DNA from: Lichenicola sp965198575
GTDB taxonomy: Bacteria; Pseudomonadota; Alphaproteobacteria; Acetobacterales; Acetobacteraceae
Length of the DNA stretch: 64,000 nt
Direction: 5' to 3'
Assembly (NCBI RefSeq): GCF_965198575.1
Contig: NZ_OZ240671.1
Location: forward strand, 124,001 to 188,000
Part shown: positions 18,419 to 27,031 of the stretch, in pieces
How the letters are laid out: every line of letters starts with the position of its first letter
Position numbering within the stretch: the first letter of the stretch is position 1
Notes under the pieces: model-generated
What the model was told of the DNA's origin: nothing
Databases searched by the model: none
What the model saw: only the letters and a program-made list of their open reading frames with translations
Program-made: the position numbers and the translations under genes

Positions 18419-19677
18419 TTCCCGCCGACATAATGCGCCAGCACAGCGACTGCCCGGGCCGGCAGTCCCTTGCGCTCGACGCTATCGCTGGCCACCAGCG
18501 GCACCTGGATGTCGTTCACACCGGCCCCGGAGATGGTGATCTGGCCGACCTGCTCGCCGCGACGGATCGGAGCGGCGACCGGCGACTGGTAGTCGAGGGC
18601 GACCTTCACGCGGCTCTGCCAGCCATGCGGGACTGTGAGCACCAGGTCGGCGCCGGCGCAGAGATCGACCGTGGGTGCCACGCCGAGCCAGACCGGTGTC
18701 GATTGCAGCACCTGGCCGCGGGTGAGCACGCGGGCGTTCTCGAAGTTGGCGAACGCCCAGCCGAGCAGCCGCTCGCCTTCCGCCGCACGCGCCTTCGAGG
18801 AGGGCAGGCCGTTCACCACCATGACGATGCGCCGGCCGCCGCGATCGGAGCTGGCGCAGAGGCCGAAGCCGCCGGCGTCGGTGTGTCCGGTCTTCAGGCC
18901 GTCGGCGAGGCCCTTATCGACCAGCACGTTGCGGTTGCCCTGGTTGATGTTGTTGAACTTGTAGTCGTGTTCGGAAAAGAAATGATAATAGTCGGGAAAG
19001 TCGGCGATCAGGCGATGCGCCAGCGTCGCCACGTCGTGGGCCGACATGTAATGGTCCGGAGCGGGCCACCCGGTGACGTTCTCGAAGTTGGAGTTGGTCA
19101 GCCCGATGGTGGGCGCGGTCTTGTTCATCAGGGCCACGAACTGGTCCTCGGAGCCGGAAATGCCCTCGGCCAGCACGATGCAGGCATCGTTGCCCGACTG
19201 GATGAGCATGCCGCGGATCAGGTCCTGCACGGCGATCTGCCCGCCCAGCGGCACGAACATCTTCGAGCCCTGCATGCGCCAGGCCTTCTCGCTGACGCCC
19301 AGCATCTGGTCGAGATGCAGCCGGCCGGATTTCAGCATCCCGAACACGATGTAGGCGGTCATCAGCTTGGTCAGCGACGAGGGCGGCATGCGCTCGTCGG
19401 CGGCCTTCTGCAGCATCACCGTGCCGGTCTGGAAATCGGCGATGTAGGCCCAGCGCGCCTCGGTATCGAGCGGCCCGACCGGCGTATCGGCAGGGCTCGA
19501 CGGCGCGCCAGCGGTGCTGCCGGAACTGTCGGAATCATCGTCGGAGCCGGCGCCCGGAGCGGCCTTCGACGCCGCCGTCGCGCCCGCATGATGCGGCCGG
19601 GCCAGGGCGCCGAATTGGAGCGAGGAGGAGAGCGCGATGCCGCCGGCACCGGTCAGCAAGAACCTTCTGCTAGGCAC
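18415..19677 (-). CDS. dacC: D-alanyl-D-alanine carboxypeptidase (class A low-molecular-mass PBP)
   Basis: 420 aa with an N-terminal twin-arginine-like or Sec signal (PSRRFLLTGAGGIALSSSL) and a low-complexity D/S/A/P linker. Peptidase S11 domain: SxxK in PSSLTKLMTAY, SxN in QSGNDA, KTG in LKTGHTDAGG. A C-terminal PBP5-like domain follows. It removes the terminal D-Ala of peptidoglycan stems in the periplasm. dac genes beside rlpA and tmk are typical of alphaproteobacteria; which Dac paralogue this is cannot be said from sequence alone. Confidence 0.93.
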   Translation of the reverse strand: MPSRRFLLTGAGGIALSSSLQFGALARPHHAGATAASKAAPGAGSDDDSDSSGSTAGAPSSPADTPVGPLDTEARWAYIADFQTGTVMLQKAADERMPPSSLTKLMTAYIVFGMLKSGRLHLDQMLGVSEKAWRMQGSKMFVPLGGQIAVQDLIRGMLIQSGNDACIVLAEGISGSEDQFVALMNKTAPTIGLTNSNFENVTGWPAPDHYMSAHDVATLAHRLIADFPDYYHFFSEHDYKFNNINQGNRNVLVDKGLADGLKTGHTDAGGFGLCASSDRGGRRIVMVVNGLPSSKARAAEGERLLGWAFANFENARVLTRGQVLQSTPVWLGVAPTVDLCAGADLVLTVPHGWQSRVKVALDYQSPVAAPIRRGEQVGQITISGAGVNDIQVPLVASDSVERKGLPARAVAVLAHYVGGK

Positions 19678-19685
19678 TTCGATCC

Positions 19686-20600
19686 CTATTCGACGATGAT
19701 ACGCGCCCCGGTTACCCCGGCACGACGGGCTTGGTCCAGAGCCGCATCGGCGTCCGGGGTGCGCTGGAACGGTCCTTCGCGCACGCTATACACGACCTCC
19801 CGCCCCTGCCCGTCGCTGCTGACCGCACCGTTGATTTCGGCGGCGACCTGGTCGGCATAGCTGCGCTGGTTGAACTGGCCGCCATCGATCCACAACATGC
19901 CGGGGTCGGCGATGCCCTGGGTGACGCGCGGAGGCAGCCGGTCGGGAACCGGTGCGGAGTCGCCGGCCTGGGGCCCCGCCGGCGAGGCAGCGCCGATCGT
20001 GGTCTGCGGTAGCGCAGAGGCGGGCGAACCGGGCGGCCCGAGGGATTGTTCCTGCACCGCCTCGACCGGGGCGGCGGTCATGGGCAGCTGGTTGCTGCCG
20101 GGCACCTGCGAGGCGAGTTGGCGACTGGGCCCGCTATCGAGCGAGATCGCCACCCGTGTCGGCGTGCCGGGATGCATGCCGAGCAGGCGGGCTGCGGCCG
20201 GTGTGACTGCGAGCAGCCTGCCTTGCGCGGCCGGTCCGCGATCGTTCAGCCGGATCTGGATGCTGCGGCCGGTCTCCAGGTCGGTGACCGAGAGGATCGC
20301 CGGCAGCTGCAGCGTCTGATGCGCGCCGGCCAGCGCCTCGGGATCAAAGAGCTCGCCGTCGGCGGTCAGGCTGGACGGATGCGGCCCCTGCACCACGGCA
20401 AGGCCGGTCGCGTGGTAGTCGAACTGCTCCTTCGGGTAGAACCAGGCGCCGCCGTCGCCCTGCCAGGCGCTGCCGACCACGTAGTGCGCAGCGGCAACCG
20501 GGTGCGGCGCTGCGGCGCGGCGCTGGCAACCGGCGATGCCGATGCCGGCGGCGATCATCACCGCCAGCGGGACGATCCGGGTCCGGCGACGCAAGCTCAC
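19686..20600 (-). CDS. rlpA: RlpA-like septal ring lytic transglycosylase, lipoprotein
   Basis: 304 aa with a GTG start at 20600 that overlaps the upstream stop (GTGA). A lipoprotein signal IAAGIGIAGC gives a lipobox Cys. The double-psi beta-barrel is visible as the YHATGLAVVQGPHPSSLTADGE and IQIRLNDRGP segments, the latter with the catalytic Asp of RlpA. The C-terminal region resembles a SPOR domain (SYADQVAAEIN, RVGPF-like REGPFQRTPDADAALDQAR), which binds denuded septal glycan. The usual first-domain glycine-serine signature is diverged, so enzymatic activity is not certain. Confidence 0.85.
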   Translation of the reverse strand: MSLRRRTRIVPLAVMIAAGIGIAGCQRRAAAPHPVAAAHYVVGSAWQGDGGAWFYPKEQFDYHATGLAVVQGPHPSSLTADGELFDPEALAGAHQTLQLPAILSVTDLETGRSIQIRLNDRGPAAQGRLLAVTPAAARLLGMHPGTPTRVAISLDSGPSRQLASQVPGSNQLPMTAAPVEAVQEQSLGPPGSPASALPQTTIGAASPAGPQAGDSAPVPDRLPPRVTQGIADPGMLWIDGGQFNQRSYADQVAAEINGAVSSDGQGREVVYSVREGPFQRTPDADAALDQARRAGVTGARIIVE

Positions 20601-21601
20601 GCCGCCGCGTTGCCGATGAGGCCGACCGCGAGAGCATAGAAGTCCGACGGGTTGTAGCGCCGGATCACGTTGAAGTTGCCGTAGATCATGAAGGCATCGC
20701 CACCGGCGCCATCGGGCAGCAGCAGCGCACCCTCGACGCCGGGTTGGGAGAATCGGCCGCCATCGCTGCGCCGCACCCCGGCGGCGTCCCAGCGGGCGAG
20801 CGAACGCATCGATTGCCGACCGGCCTGGCCGGGGTCGATCGGCGCGGTCAGGGTGACCGGCTGGCCCCAGGGTTGGCCCTCCACCCAACCGCACTTGCCG
20901 AGATAGTTGGCGATCGAGGCGAACACGTCGGCGCGGCTGGTCCAGATGTCGCGGCGGCCATCGCCGGTGTAGTCGACGGCGTAGCGCAGGTAGGAGCTCG
21001 GCATGAATTGCGGCTGGCCCATGGCGCCGGCGTAGCTGCCGATCATCCGCGACGGCGTCACGTCGCCGTTGCCGAGGATGCGCAGGGCGTTCATCAGCTC
21101 GGACCGGAAGAAGCTGGCGCGCCTGCCGTCATAGGCCAGGGTGGCCAGCGAATCGACGACGTTGAAGGTGCCGATCTTGGTGCCGAAATTGGATTCGAGG
21201 CCCCAGATGCCGACGACGATGCGCGGGTCGACCCGGTAGCGCCGCCAGATGTCGGTCAGCAGCGCGAGCTCGGCCTGGTAGGAACTGCGCGCCCCGGCCA
21301 GCCGCTGGGGGCCGATCACCCGGGCCCGATACTGCGCCCAGGTCAGGGTGAATTCGGGCTGATGCCGATCGAGCTCCAGCACGTGGGCGTTCGGCGCCGA
21401 CAGGGCGAGCGCCTCATCCAGCACCGAGCCCGGCACGCCATGGCTGGCGGCTTCGGCGCGGACACCCTCGAGGAAAGCGGCGTAGGAGCCGGAGCCCGGA
21501 GGCGACCGGGTGCGACCGAATGCCGCGGGCACGAATGGCGCGGTCAGGCTCAGGGCGCCGATCGAGACGAGTGCGGAGGTCAGGGCGCGGCGGGTTTTCA
21601 T
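20597..21601 (-). CDS. mltB: Lytic murein transglycosylase, MltB family
   Basis: 334 aa from the ATG at 21601 with an N-terminal signal (KTRRALTSALVSIGALSLTAPFVPAAF). The SLT-type domain has GIWGLESNFGT with the catalytic Glu and GAMGQPQFMPSSY, then a DGRRDIW segment typical of MltB. It cleaves glycan strands to 1,6-anhydro-muropeptides in the periplasm. It is the first gene of the run leading into rlpA and dacC. Confidence 0.94.
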   Translation of the reverse strand: MKTRRALTSALVSIGALSLTAPFVPAAFGRTRSPPGSGSYAAFLEGVRAEAASHGVPGSVLDEALALSAPNAHVLELDRHQPEFTLTWAQYRARVIGPQRLAGARSSYQAELALLTDIWRRYRVDPRIVVGIWGLESNFGTKIGTFNVVDSLATLAYDGRRASFFRSELMNALRILGNGDVTPSRMIGSYAGAMGQPQFMPSSYLRYAVDYTGDGRRDIWTSRADVFASIANYLGKCGWVEGQPWGQPVTLTAPIDPGQAGRQSMRSLARWDAAGVRRSDGGRFSQPGVEGALLLPDGAGGDAFMIYGNFNVIRRYNPSDFYALAVGLIGNAAA

Positions 21602-21691
21602 GGCGGGTACCTGTGGCACACGCTCCATCACCGCACAACGCGTGCCGGGCTGCCGGGCCCCGCGGGTGCGACCTGAGCGACGTCAGGGACG

Positions 21692-22351
21692 TCAGGGACC
21701 GGGCTTGCGTCCTTCGCGGGCGCCATACAGGAGATAATGCAGGAACGGGTTCACCTTGGAGGCGACGACGTCCTGGTTCTGCGCGAGATACCACTCGGTC
21801 TTGAAGAAGGCGTTCGGATTGCGGCCTTCACGCGCCCCGTCCTCGAAGAAGTGGCGGATCGGATCGAGACCCGCGGCCGCGACGTCCGGGTAGGTCTTCA
21901 GATACCAGTCCGGATCGAACAGCAACGAGATCGCCCGGATCGGGCTGCCGGTGACGCTGGTGAGGACGACCGGTGTCGCGATTCCAGCCGTCGGAGCGGG
22001 CGCTGCCATGTCGCCGGCCGGTGCGATGGAGCGCGGCTTGCTCGCCGGCTCGCGAGGCTCGGCCGCCACCGGCTCCGCGACATCAGCCGCCTGGATGACA
22101 GGTTTTGCCACGGCTCGCTTGCCGGGTCCCCGACTGCCGGCGCCGGTCCTGACTGCCGAGGCGGTATCGGTCGCCGGCCTCTTTGCGGCGCCTGGGGTCG
22201 TCGCGTTGCCTGGGGTCTTTGCGGCACGCGGGGTCGTCGCATTGCCTGGGGTCTTTGCGGCACGCGGGGTCGTCGCGGCGCCTTCGACTTTCTTGATCCC
22301 CGAGGTCTTGCTGGTCCCTGTGGTCGTCGCCGGGACCGGGCTGGACGCCAT
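21692..22351 (-). CDS. Low-complexity repeat protein with two C-terminal DPxxYL / REGRxP repeats
   Basis: 219 aa from the ATG at 22351; a GTG at 22420 would add 23 residues. The N-terminal half is basic, Ala/Thr/Pro-rich and carries 12-residue repeats (ATTPRAAKTPGN). The C-terminal 75 residues contain two copies of a module seen in bacterial polysaccharide-related proteins: FDPDWYLKTYPDVAAAG...HFFEDGAREGRNPNAFF, then FKTEWYLAQNQDV...HYLLYGAREGRKP. No signal peptide or enzyme motif is seen. Function unknown; the module usually accompanies glycosyltransferases or surface glycan proteins. Confidence 0.7.
   Translation of the reverse strand: MASSPVPATTTGTSKTSGIKKVEGAATTPRAAKTPGNATTPRAAKTPGNATTPGAAKRPATDTASAVRTGAGSRGPGKRAVAKPVIQAADVAEPVAAEPREPASKPRSIAPAGDMAAPAPTAGIATPVVLTSVTGSPIRAISLLFDPDWYLKTYPDVAAAGLDPIRHFFEDGAREGRNPNAFFKTEWYLAQNQDVVASKVNPFLHYLLYGAREGRKPGP
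22199..22275. repeat. Tandem 36-bp repeat (about two copies plus a partial)
   Basis: The unit around TTGCCTGGGGTCTTTGCGGC, followed by ACGCGGGGTCGTCGCA, is repeated nearly base-for-base and continues into a partial copy. It encodes the 12-residue repeats of the overlapping minus-strand gene, so copy number can change in frame by slippage. Confidence 0.75.
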
Positions 22352-22508
22352 CTTGCTCTTCTGGTTGGCCAATGATCTCAATCCGAACAGGGAACGGTTC
22401 GAGGCTAACCGATCGAACACGCGACGTCAGCAGCGTTCTCGGGACGATGTCGTGGCGCAACCAGCTGTGCCGCCGGAGCGTTGCGCGGCCCACAGGGTGG
22501 GATTGGCA

Positions 22509-24551
22509 GTGGCGAAACAGGCACGCACGAACGGAGCTTCGAGGCCGATTGGCGTCTCGAGGCACAGGGGCCTGATCACCCTCGGCGCGATCGTGGTCCT
22601 GATCATCCTCCTGATCCTGTTCTGGTCATGGGATTGGTTCATCCCGCTGGTGGACAGCCAGGCCACGGCAGCCGTCGGCCGCAAGGTCACGATCCAGCAT
22701 CTGCATGTGCGTCTGGGTTCGGTGACCGGGATCACCGCGGACGGGGTCGCCGTCGCCGGAACCGACCAGTTCCCGAAGCCGCTGGCCACGACCGACCACC
22801 TGACCGTGAATGTCGAGCTGCTGCCACTGATCCGGCATCGCCAGATCGTGCTGCCGCTGGTCGATCTGGATCATCCGGTGGTGGACGCGCTGGCGCAGCG
22901 TGACGGCACCAACAACTGGACCATCGGGTCTTCCGGCAAGACCGGCTCCAAGAGCAGCAGCTCGTCGCAGCCGTTGCTGGGCGTGCTGCGGATCGAGGAT
23001 GGGCATGTCCATGTCGATGATCCGAAGCTGAAGGCGAACTTCAACATCACGGTCGCCACCGAGGGCACGCCGGACCCGGCCGTGCGGCCGATCCCTGCCG
23101 ACCAGGGGCACATCGTGGCAGATGCCACCGGAACCTATGCCGGGCAGCCGATCACCGGGCACTTCGTCGGTGGCGCGATCCTGTCGCTGCGGGACAAGGC
23201 CAGGCCGTATCCGATCGACCTGCGGGTGGCCAACGGCCCGACCCACGTGTCGCTGGCCGGCACCATCGAGCAGCCGCTGACCTTCGGGGGGGCACGCCTG
23301 AAGCTGGTGTTCGCCGGGCCCGACATGTCGCTGCTGTTCCCGTTGACCGGGGTGCCGATCCCGCAGACGCCGCCCTACAGCGTGACCGGCGCCCTCGACT
23401 ACAGCCGCCAGCGGATCGTGTTCCGGGACTTCAAGGGCAAGGTCGGATCGAGCGACCTGAACGGCACGATCACCGTGCTGCCGAAGCAGGTGCCCGATAT
23501 CGACGCGGAGCTGTTCTCGCACAACGTCGACCTGGCCGACCTGGGCGGGTTCATCGGAACCAGTGCAGGCCATGGCAGTGCCGCCGCCCCTGCGCAGAAG
23601 GCGGCGTCGAAGGCGGGGTCGTCGAAGGCGGCGAGCAACGGCGACGTGCTGCCGACCACGCCAATCAACATGCCGAAGATCAAGGCTGCGGACGTGCACC
23701 TGGCGTATCGCGGCGACCATATCGAGAACCGCGACGTCCCGCTCGACAACATCGTCGCCAGGCTGGACATCCGGAACGGCGACATCGACCTGAAGCAGCT
23801 CGACTTCAAGGTCGGCACCGGCACCATCTTCAGCAGTGCGTCGCTGGACCCGGTCGGGAGCTCGCTGAAGACCCGGATGCATGTGGACTTCCACCGTGTC
23901 GACCTGTCGCGGCTGTTGCAGGCGACGCACACCTTCCACGGCCAGGGCGTGATCGGCGGCAAGGCCGACCTCACGACCGAGGGCAACTCGATCGCGACCA
24001 TGCTGGGCAACGGCAGCGGCGGCCTGACGCTGGTGATGTCGGGAGGCGGCGACATCAGCGCGCTGCTGCCGGACATCGCGGGCCTGGAGGTCGGGAACGC
24101 GATCCTGTCGGCGATCGGGCTGCCGAGCCGCGCGGCGGTGCAGTGCTTCGTGCTCGACATGCCACTCAAGGACGGCATCCTGTCGACCAACACCTTCCTG
24201 CTGCAGACGTCCGAGGCGCGCTCGGTCGGCAAGGGCACGGTCGACTTCCGGAACCAGACGCTGGATTACAGCCTGACCACCCGGTCGACGCATTTCAGCG
24301 TGGGGTCCCTGCCCGGCCCGATCAACATCATCGGCAAGCTCGGCAAGCCGGGCATCATGCCCGGAGCCGAAGTCGTCGCGCGTGCCGGTGCGGCGACCGG
24401 TCTCGGCATCGTGTTGGCGCCGCTGGCCTTGCTGCCGACGATCCAGTTCGGGGTCGGGGATGCCGGGGTCTGCGCCGGTGCGTTGCAGGATACGCGCACC
24501 CATCCGGCGGCACCGAGCGCCGTCGTGCCCGCAAAACGTCACCGGCGTTGA
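22509..24551 (+). CDS. AsmA family envelope protein
   Basis: 680 aa with a probable GTG start at 22509; TTG 22503 is a close alternative. One N-terminal membrane segment (LITLGAIVVLIILLILFW) is followed by a long periplasmic beta-rich region with AsmA-type features: GRKVTIQHLHVRLG near the start and the C-terminal domain with GSGGLTLVMSGGGDIS, DGILSTNTFLLQTSEA and KGTVDFRNQTLDYSLTT. AsmA-like proteins form hydrophobic grooves thought to move phospholipids between membranes. The frame is open back to 21951, but that part is antisense to the repeat gene. Confidence 0.88.
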   Translation: MAKQARTNGASRPIGVSRHRGLITLGAIVVLIILLILFWSWDWFIPLVDSQATAAVGRKVTIQHLHVRLGSVTGITADGVAVAGTDQFPKPLATTDHLTVNVELLPLIRHRQIVLPLVDLDHPVVDALAQRDGTNNWTIGSSGKTGSKSSSSSQPLLGVLRIEDGHVHVDDPKLKANFNITVATEGTPDPAVRPIPADQGHIVADATGTYAGQPITGHFVGGAILSLRDKARPYPIDLRVANGPTHVSLAGTIEQPLTFGGARLKLVFAGPDMSLLFPLTGVPIPQTPPYSVTGALDYSRQRIVFRDFKGKVGSSDLNGTITVLPKQVPDIDAELFSHNVDLADLGGFIGTSAGHGSAAAPAQKAASKAGSSKAASNGDVLPTTPINMPKIKAADVHLAYRGDHIENRDVPLDNIVARLDIRNGDIDLKQLDFKVGTGTIFSSASLDPVGSSLKTRMHVDFHRVDLSRLLQATHTFHGQGVIGGKADLTTEGNSIATMLGNGSGGLTLVMSGGGDISALLPDIAGLEVGNAILSAIGLPSRAAVQCFVLDMPLKDGILSTNTFLLQTSEARSVGKGTVDFRNQTLDYSLTTRSTHFSVGSLPGPINIIGKLGKPGIMPGAEVVARAGAATGLGIVLAPLALLPTIQFGVGDAGVCAGALQDTRTHPAAPSAVVPAKRHRR

Positions 24552-24749
24552 GACGGGCGCCACCGGGCACACATTCGGTGGCAATTATAGGGGGTGACGC
24601 GGGACGAGGGCAGCCCTATGCCACCGGGCCGGGGAACGGTCCGCCTGGGCGATAGCGGGGGCGGCCTGCCTCCGTTCCACGAGCGCTGCCGGAGACGTCA
24701 CGCCTTGCCTCTCAGTCCAGCGCTCACGACGATCCGGACGGCCTGAGGC

Positions 24750-25328
24750 GTGTTTGCCCTCAGCGTGACCGGCCTGTTCAAGTCGGCCGGGGCCCACCCG
24801 CTGTTGCAGGTGGTCGCGATCATCGTGGGGACCTTCATCCTCGAGGACGCGGCGACCGTGCTCGCTGCCATGCAGGTTCAGGACGGCAAGCTCAACTGGA
24901 TGCTGGCGCTTGCCGCACTCTATGCCGGGATCGTCCTTGGCGACCTCGGGCTGTATGGCCTGGGTCGCCTGGCCTCGCACTGGCCATGGGCGCTGCGTTT
25001 CCTGCCGGAGCAGAAGCGCTCGAGTGGCCGCAACTGGATCGAGAAGCGCGTCTTCCGGGTGGTGTTCATCAGCCGCTTCGTGCCGGGCGCCCGGTTGCCG
25101 ACCTACACCACCTGCGGATATCTGCATGCGAGCTTCCGGCGCTTCGCGCTGGCGGCGATCCTGGCGACCTCGATCTGGACGACGCTGCTGTTCATCGTCT
25201 CACGGCATATCGGCCAGTTCCTGATCGACCATTTCGGAGCCTGGCGGTGGGCGGGTATTGCCGTGTTCGTGGTGGCGATCGTGCTGATCGGCCGTCTCGT
25301 CGCGAGGCTGCAGAGAGACCCTGAATGA
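24750..25328 (+). CDS. DedA / SNARE-associated (VTT-domain) membrane protein
   Basis: 192 aa from a GTG at 24750. Four or five hydrophobic segments. VTT-domain hallmarks: FILEDAATVLAA near the N-terminus (E-D pair), GIVLGDLGLYGLGRL, then FISRFVPGARLPTYTTCGYL with the conserved R-x-x-PG-x-R. Such proteins act as phospholipid or undecaprenyl-phosphate translocases in the inner membrane. The next gene starts inside its stop codon (ATGA), so the two products are probably made together. Confidence 0.88.
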   Translation: MFALSVTGLFKSAGAHPLLQVVAIIVGTFILEDAATVLAAMQVQDGKLNWMLALAALYAGIVLGDLGLYGLGRLASHWPWALRFLPEQKRSSGRNWIEKRVFRVVFISRFVPGARLPTYTTCGYLHASFRRFALAAILATSIWTTLLFIVSRHIGQFLIDHFGAWRWAGIAVFVVAIVLIGRLVARLQRDPE

Positions 25329-26407
25329 GCGATCTTCTGGCGGCCCTGGCGCCCGCGACACGGCCGCGCACCCTGTCCTCCTTCGAGTTCTGGCCGGGAT
25401 GGATCTTCTACACGCCGGTGGTGCTGTTCTGGATCCTGCTGGGCTTGCGGCACCGGAGCTTCACGCTGCCGACCGCGGCCAACCCGGGCGTCGAGACCGG
25501 CGGTCTGTGCGGCGAGCGCAAGAGCACGTTGCTGGACCAGGCCGGACCGGAAGCACGCGCCTGGATCGCGCCCTACGTGGTGTTCCAGACCGGCACCGAC
25601 GATCTGTCCCGTGCGCAACAGGCGCTGGACGCCGCGGGTCTCCGCCTGCCGCTGGTGGTAAAGCCGGATATCGGCTGCAACGGCACCGGCGTGCGCCTGG
25701 TGGAAACGCCGGGTGCACTGGCGGAAAGCCTGGCTGCGTTCCCGCGCGATGTGGCGCTCGTGCTGCAGGAGCTGGTGCCGTTCGATGGCGAGGCCGGGAT
25801 CTTCTACATGCGGGCGCCGGGTGCAGCCATCGGGGAGGTCACCTCGCTCACCCTGAAGCAGGCTCCGATCCTGACCGGCGACGGGCATTCCAGCATCCGC
25901 CAGCTGATCCTGCAGGACGAGCGGTCGCGACTGATCCCGGAGCTCTACATGCCTCGGCTGGCCGGGCGGCTCGACGAGGTGCTGGCGGCGGGCGAGCGGT
26001 TCCGGCTGGTGTTCGCCGGCAACCACTGCAAGGGCTCGATCTTCAGCGACGGCGCCAACGAGATCACCCGGGCGCTGACGTCACGGGTCGATGCGATCAT
26101 GCAGGACATCCCCGACTTCCATTTCGGCCGGCTCGATGTGCGTTTCGAGAGCTCGGCGGCGCTGCGGGCGGGGGAACGGTTCCGGATCATCGAGATCAAC
26201 GGCGTGGGTTCGGAGGCGACCCACATCTGGGATCCGGGCACGACGTTGCGCGCGGCCTATCTCGACCAGTTCAGGCATTATCGCCGGGCGTTCGAATTCG
26301 GGGCGATGATGCGGGCCCGGGGAGCGCGGCCGAGCGGGGTGCGCGAGCTGTTCTCTTACTGGAGACTGCAGCGGCGACTGATGGCGTCGTATCCGCTCAA
26401 CGACTGA
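25325..26407 (+). CDS. ATP-grasp-like protein with N-terminal membrane segment, coupled to DedA
   Basis: 360 aa. A hydrophobic stretch near residues 24-42 (WIFYTPVVLFWILLGL) is followed by a soluble domain with ATP-grasp features: LPLVVKPDIGCNGTGVRLV (nucleotide-binding lysine and glycine-rich turn), VLQELVPFDGEAGIFY (QE...E), and a C-terminal metal-binding segment FHFGRLDVRFES...FRIIEINGVGSEATHIWDP (D...E-x-N). It would form an amide or ester bond using ATP on a substrate I cannot name. Translational coupling to a DedA-like gene suggests a joint role in envelope lipid or carrier metabolism. Confidence 0.72.
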   Translation: MSDLLAALAPATRPRTLSSFEFWPGWIFYTPVVLFWILLGLRHRSFTLPTAANPGVETGGLCGERKSTLLDQAGPEARAWIAPYVVFQTGTDDLSRAQQALDAAGLRLPLVVKPDIGCNGTGVRLVETPGALAESLAAFPRDVALVLQELVPFDGEAGIFYMRAPGAAIGEVTSLTLKQAPILTGDGHSSIRQLILQDERSRLIPELYMPRLAGRLDEVLAAGERFRLVFAGNHCKGSIFSDGANEITRALTSRVDAIMQDIPDFHFGRLDVRFESSAALRAGERFRIIEINGVGSEATHIWDPGTTLRAAYLDQFRHYRRAFEFGAMMRARGARPSGVRELFSYWRLQRRLMASYPLND

Positions 26408-26417
26408 GCGGCGACCT

Positions 26418-26912
26418 CTAGCCGGGGCAATTGGTCGGAGCGCCGCCGGAGCCGAAGATGTACTGGCTGACCTGCTGCTCGAGGTTGCTCGGCTCGCAGG
26501 TGTCGGTGATCAGTCCGCCGGGTGCCAGCAACTGCGCGGATTTGCCCGGGCTGATCATCAGCGCGTTGCCGGATGTCATGGTGCTGCTGCCGATCGAGAG
26601 GCGACTATCCGCCGGCAGTCGCAGGCCGTCCTGGATGCGGAACTGCACCTGCGACATCATCGATCGATCGTCGAGGGTGATCGCGGTCACCTTGCCGACC
26701 GGGACGCCGGCCAGCATGACGTCGGCACCGGATTGCAGGCCGTTCGACGACAGGAACGTCGCCATCAAGGGGTAGCCATCGCCGCGGCCCCGGCTGACGG
26801 TGGCGGTCGCATAGCCATAGAAGCCGAGTGCGATCGCCAGCACCGCGGCACTGGCGGCGATCGAAGCGAAGCCATGGCGGGAGATCTGCGGCGCATCCGT
26901 CGTCATGGTCAT
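26418..26912 (-). CDS. MlaD (MCE) domain protein, orphan
   Basis: 164 aa from the ATG at 26912. One N-terminal transmembrane segment (ASAAVLAIALGFYGYATATV) and a single MCE domain: YPLMATFLSSNGLQSGADVMLAGVPVGKVTAITLD..., as in MlaD of the phospholipid transport system. The C-terminus is short (QQVSQYIFGSGGAPTNC). The Mla permease, ATPase and other partners (mlaE, mlaF, mlaC) are absent from the flanks, so its partner must be encoded elsewhere or it acts alone. Confidence 0.85.
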   Translation of the reverse strand: MTMTTDAPQISRHGFASIAASAAVLAIALGFYGYATATVSRGRGDGYPLMATFLSSNGLQSGADVMLAGVPVGKVTAITLDDRSMMSQVQFRIQDGLRLPADSRLSIGSSTMTSGNALMISPGKSAQLLAPGGLITDTCEPSNLEQQVSQYIFGSGGAPTNCPG

Positions 26913-27031
26913 TCGGCTGCAGTAGCGTTCCGGCCAGCCTGCCGCAAGAGCCCGGGTCGGCCGCCGATGCTTGCGGGCCGCCTCGTTATGCGGCACTCCC
27001 CGGTGCTCGCTTCCTCGACCGGACCCATCGC

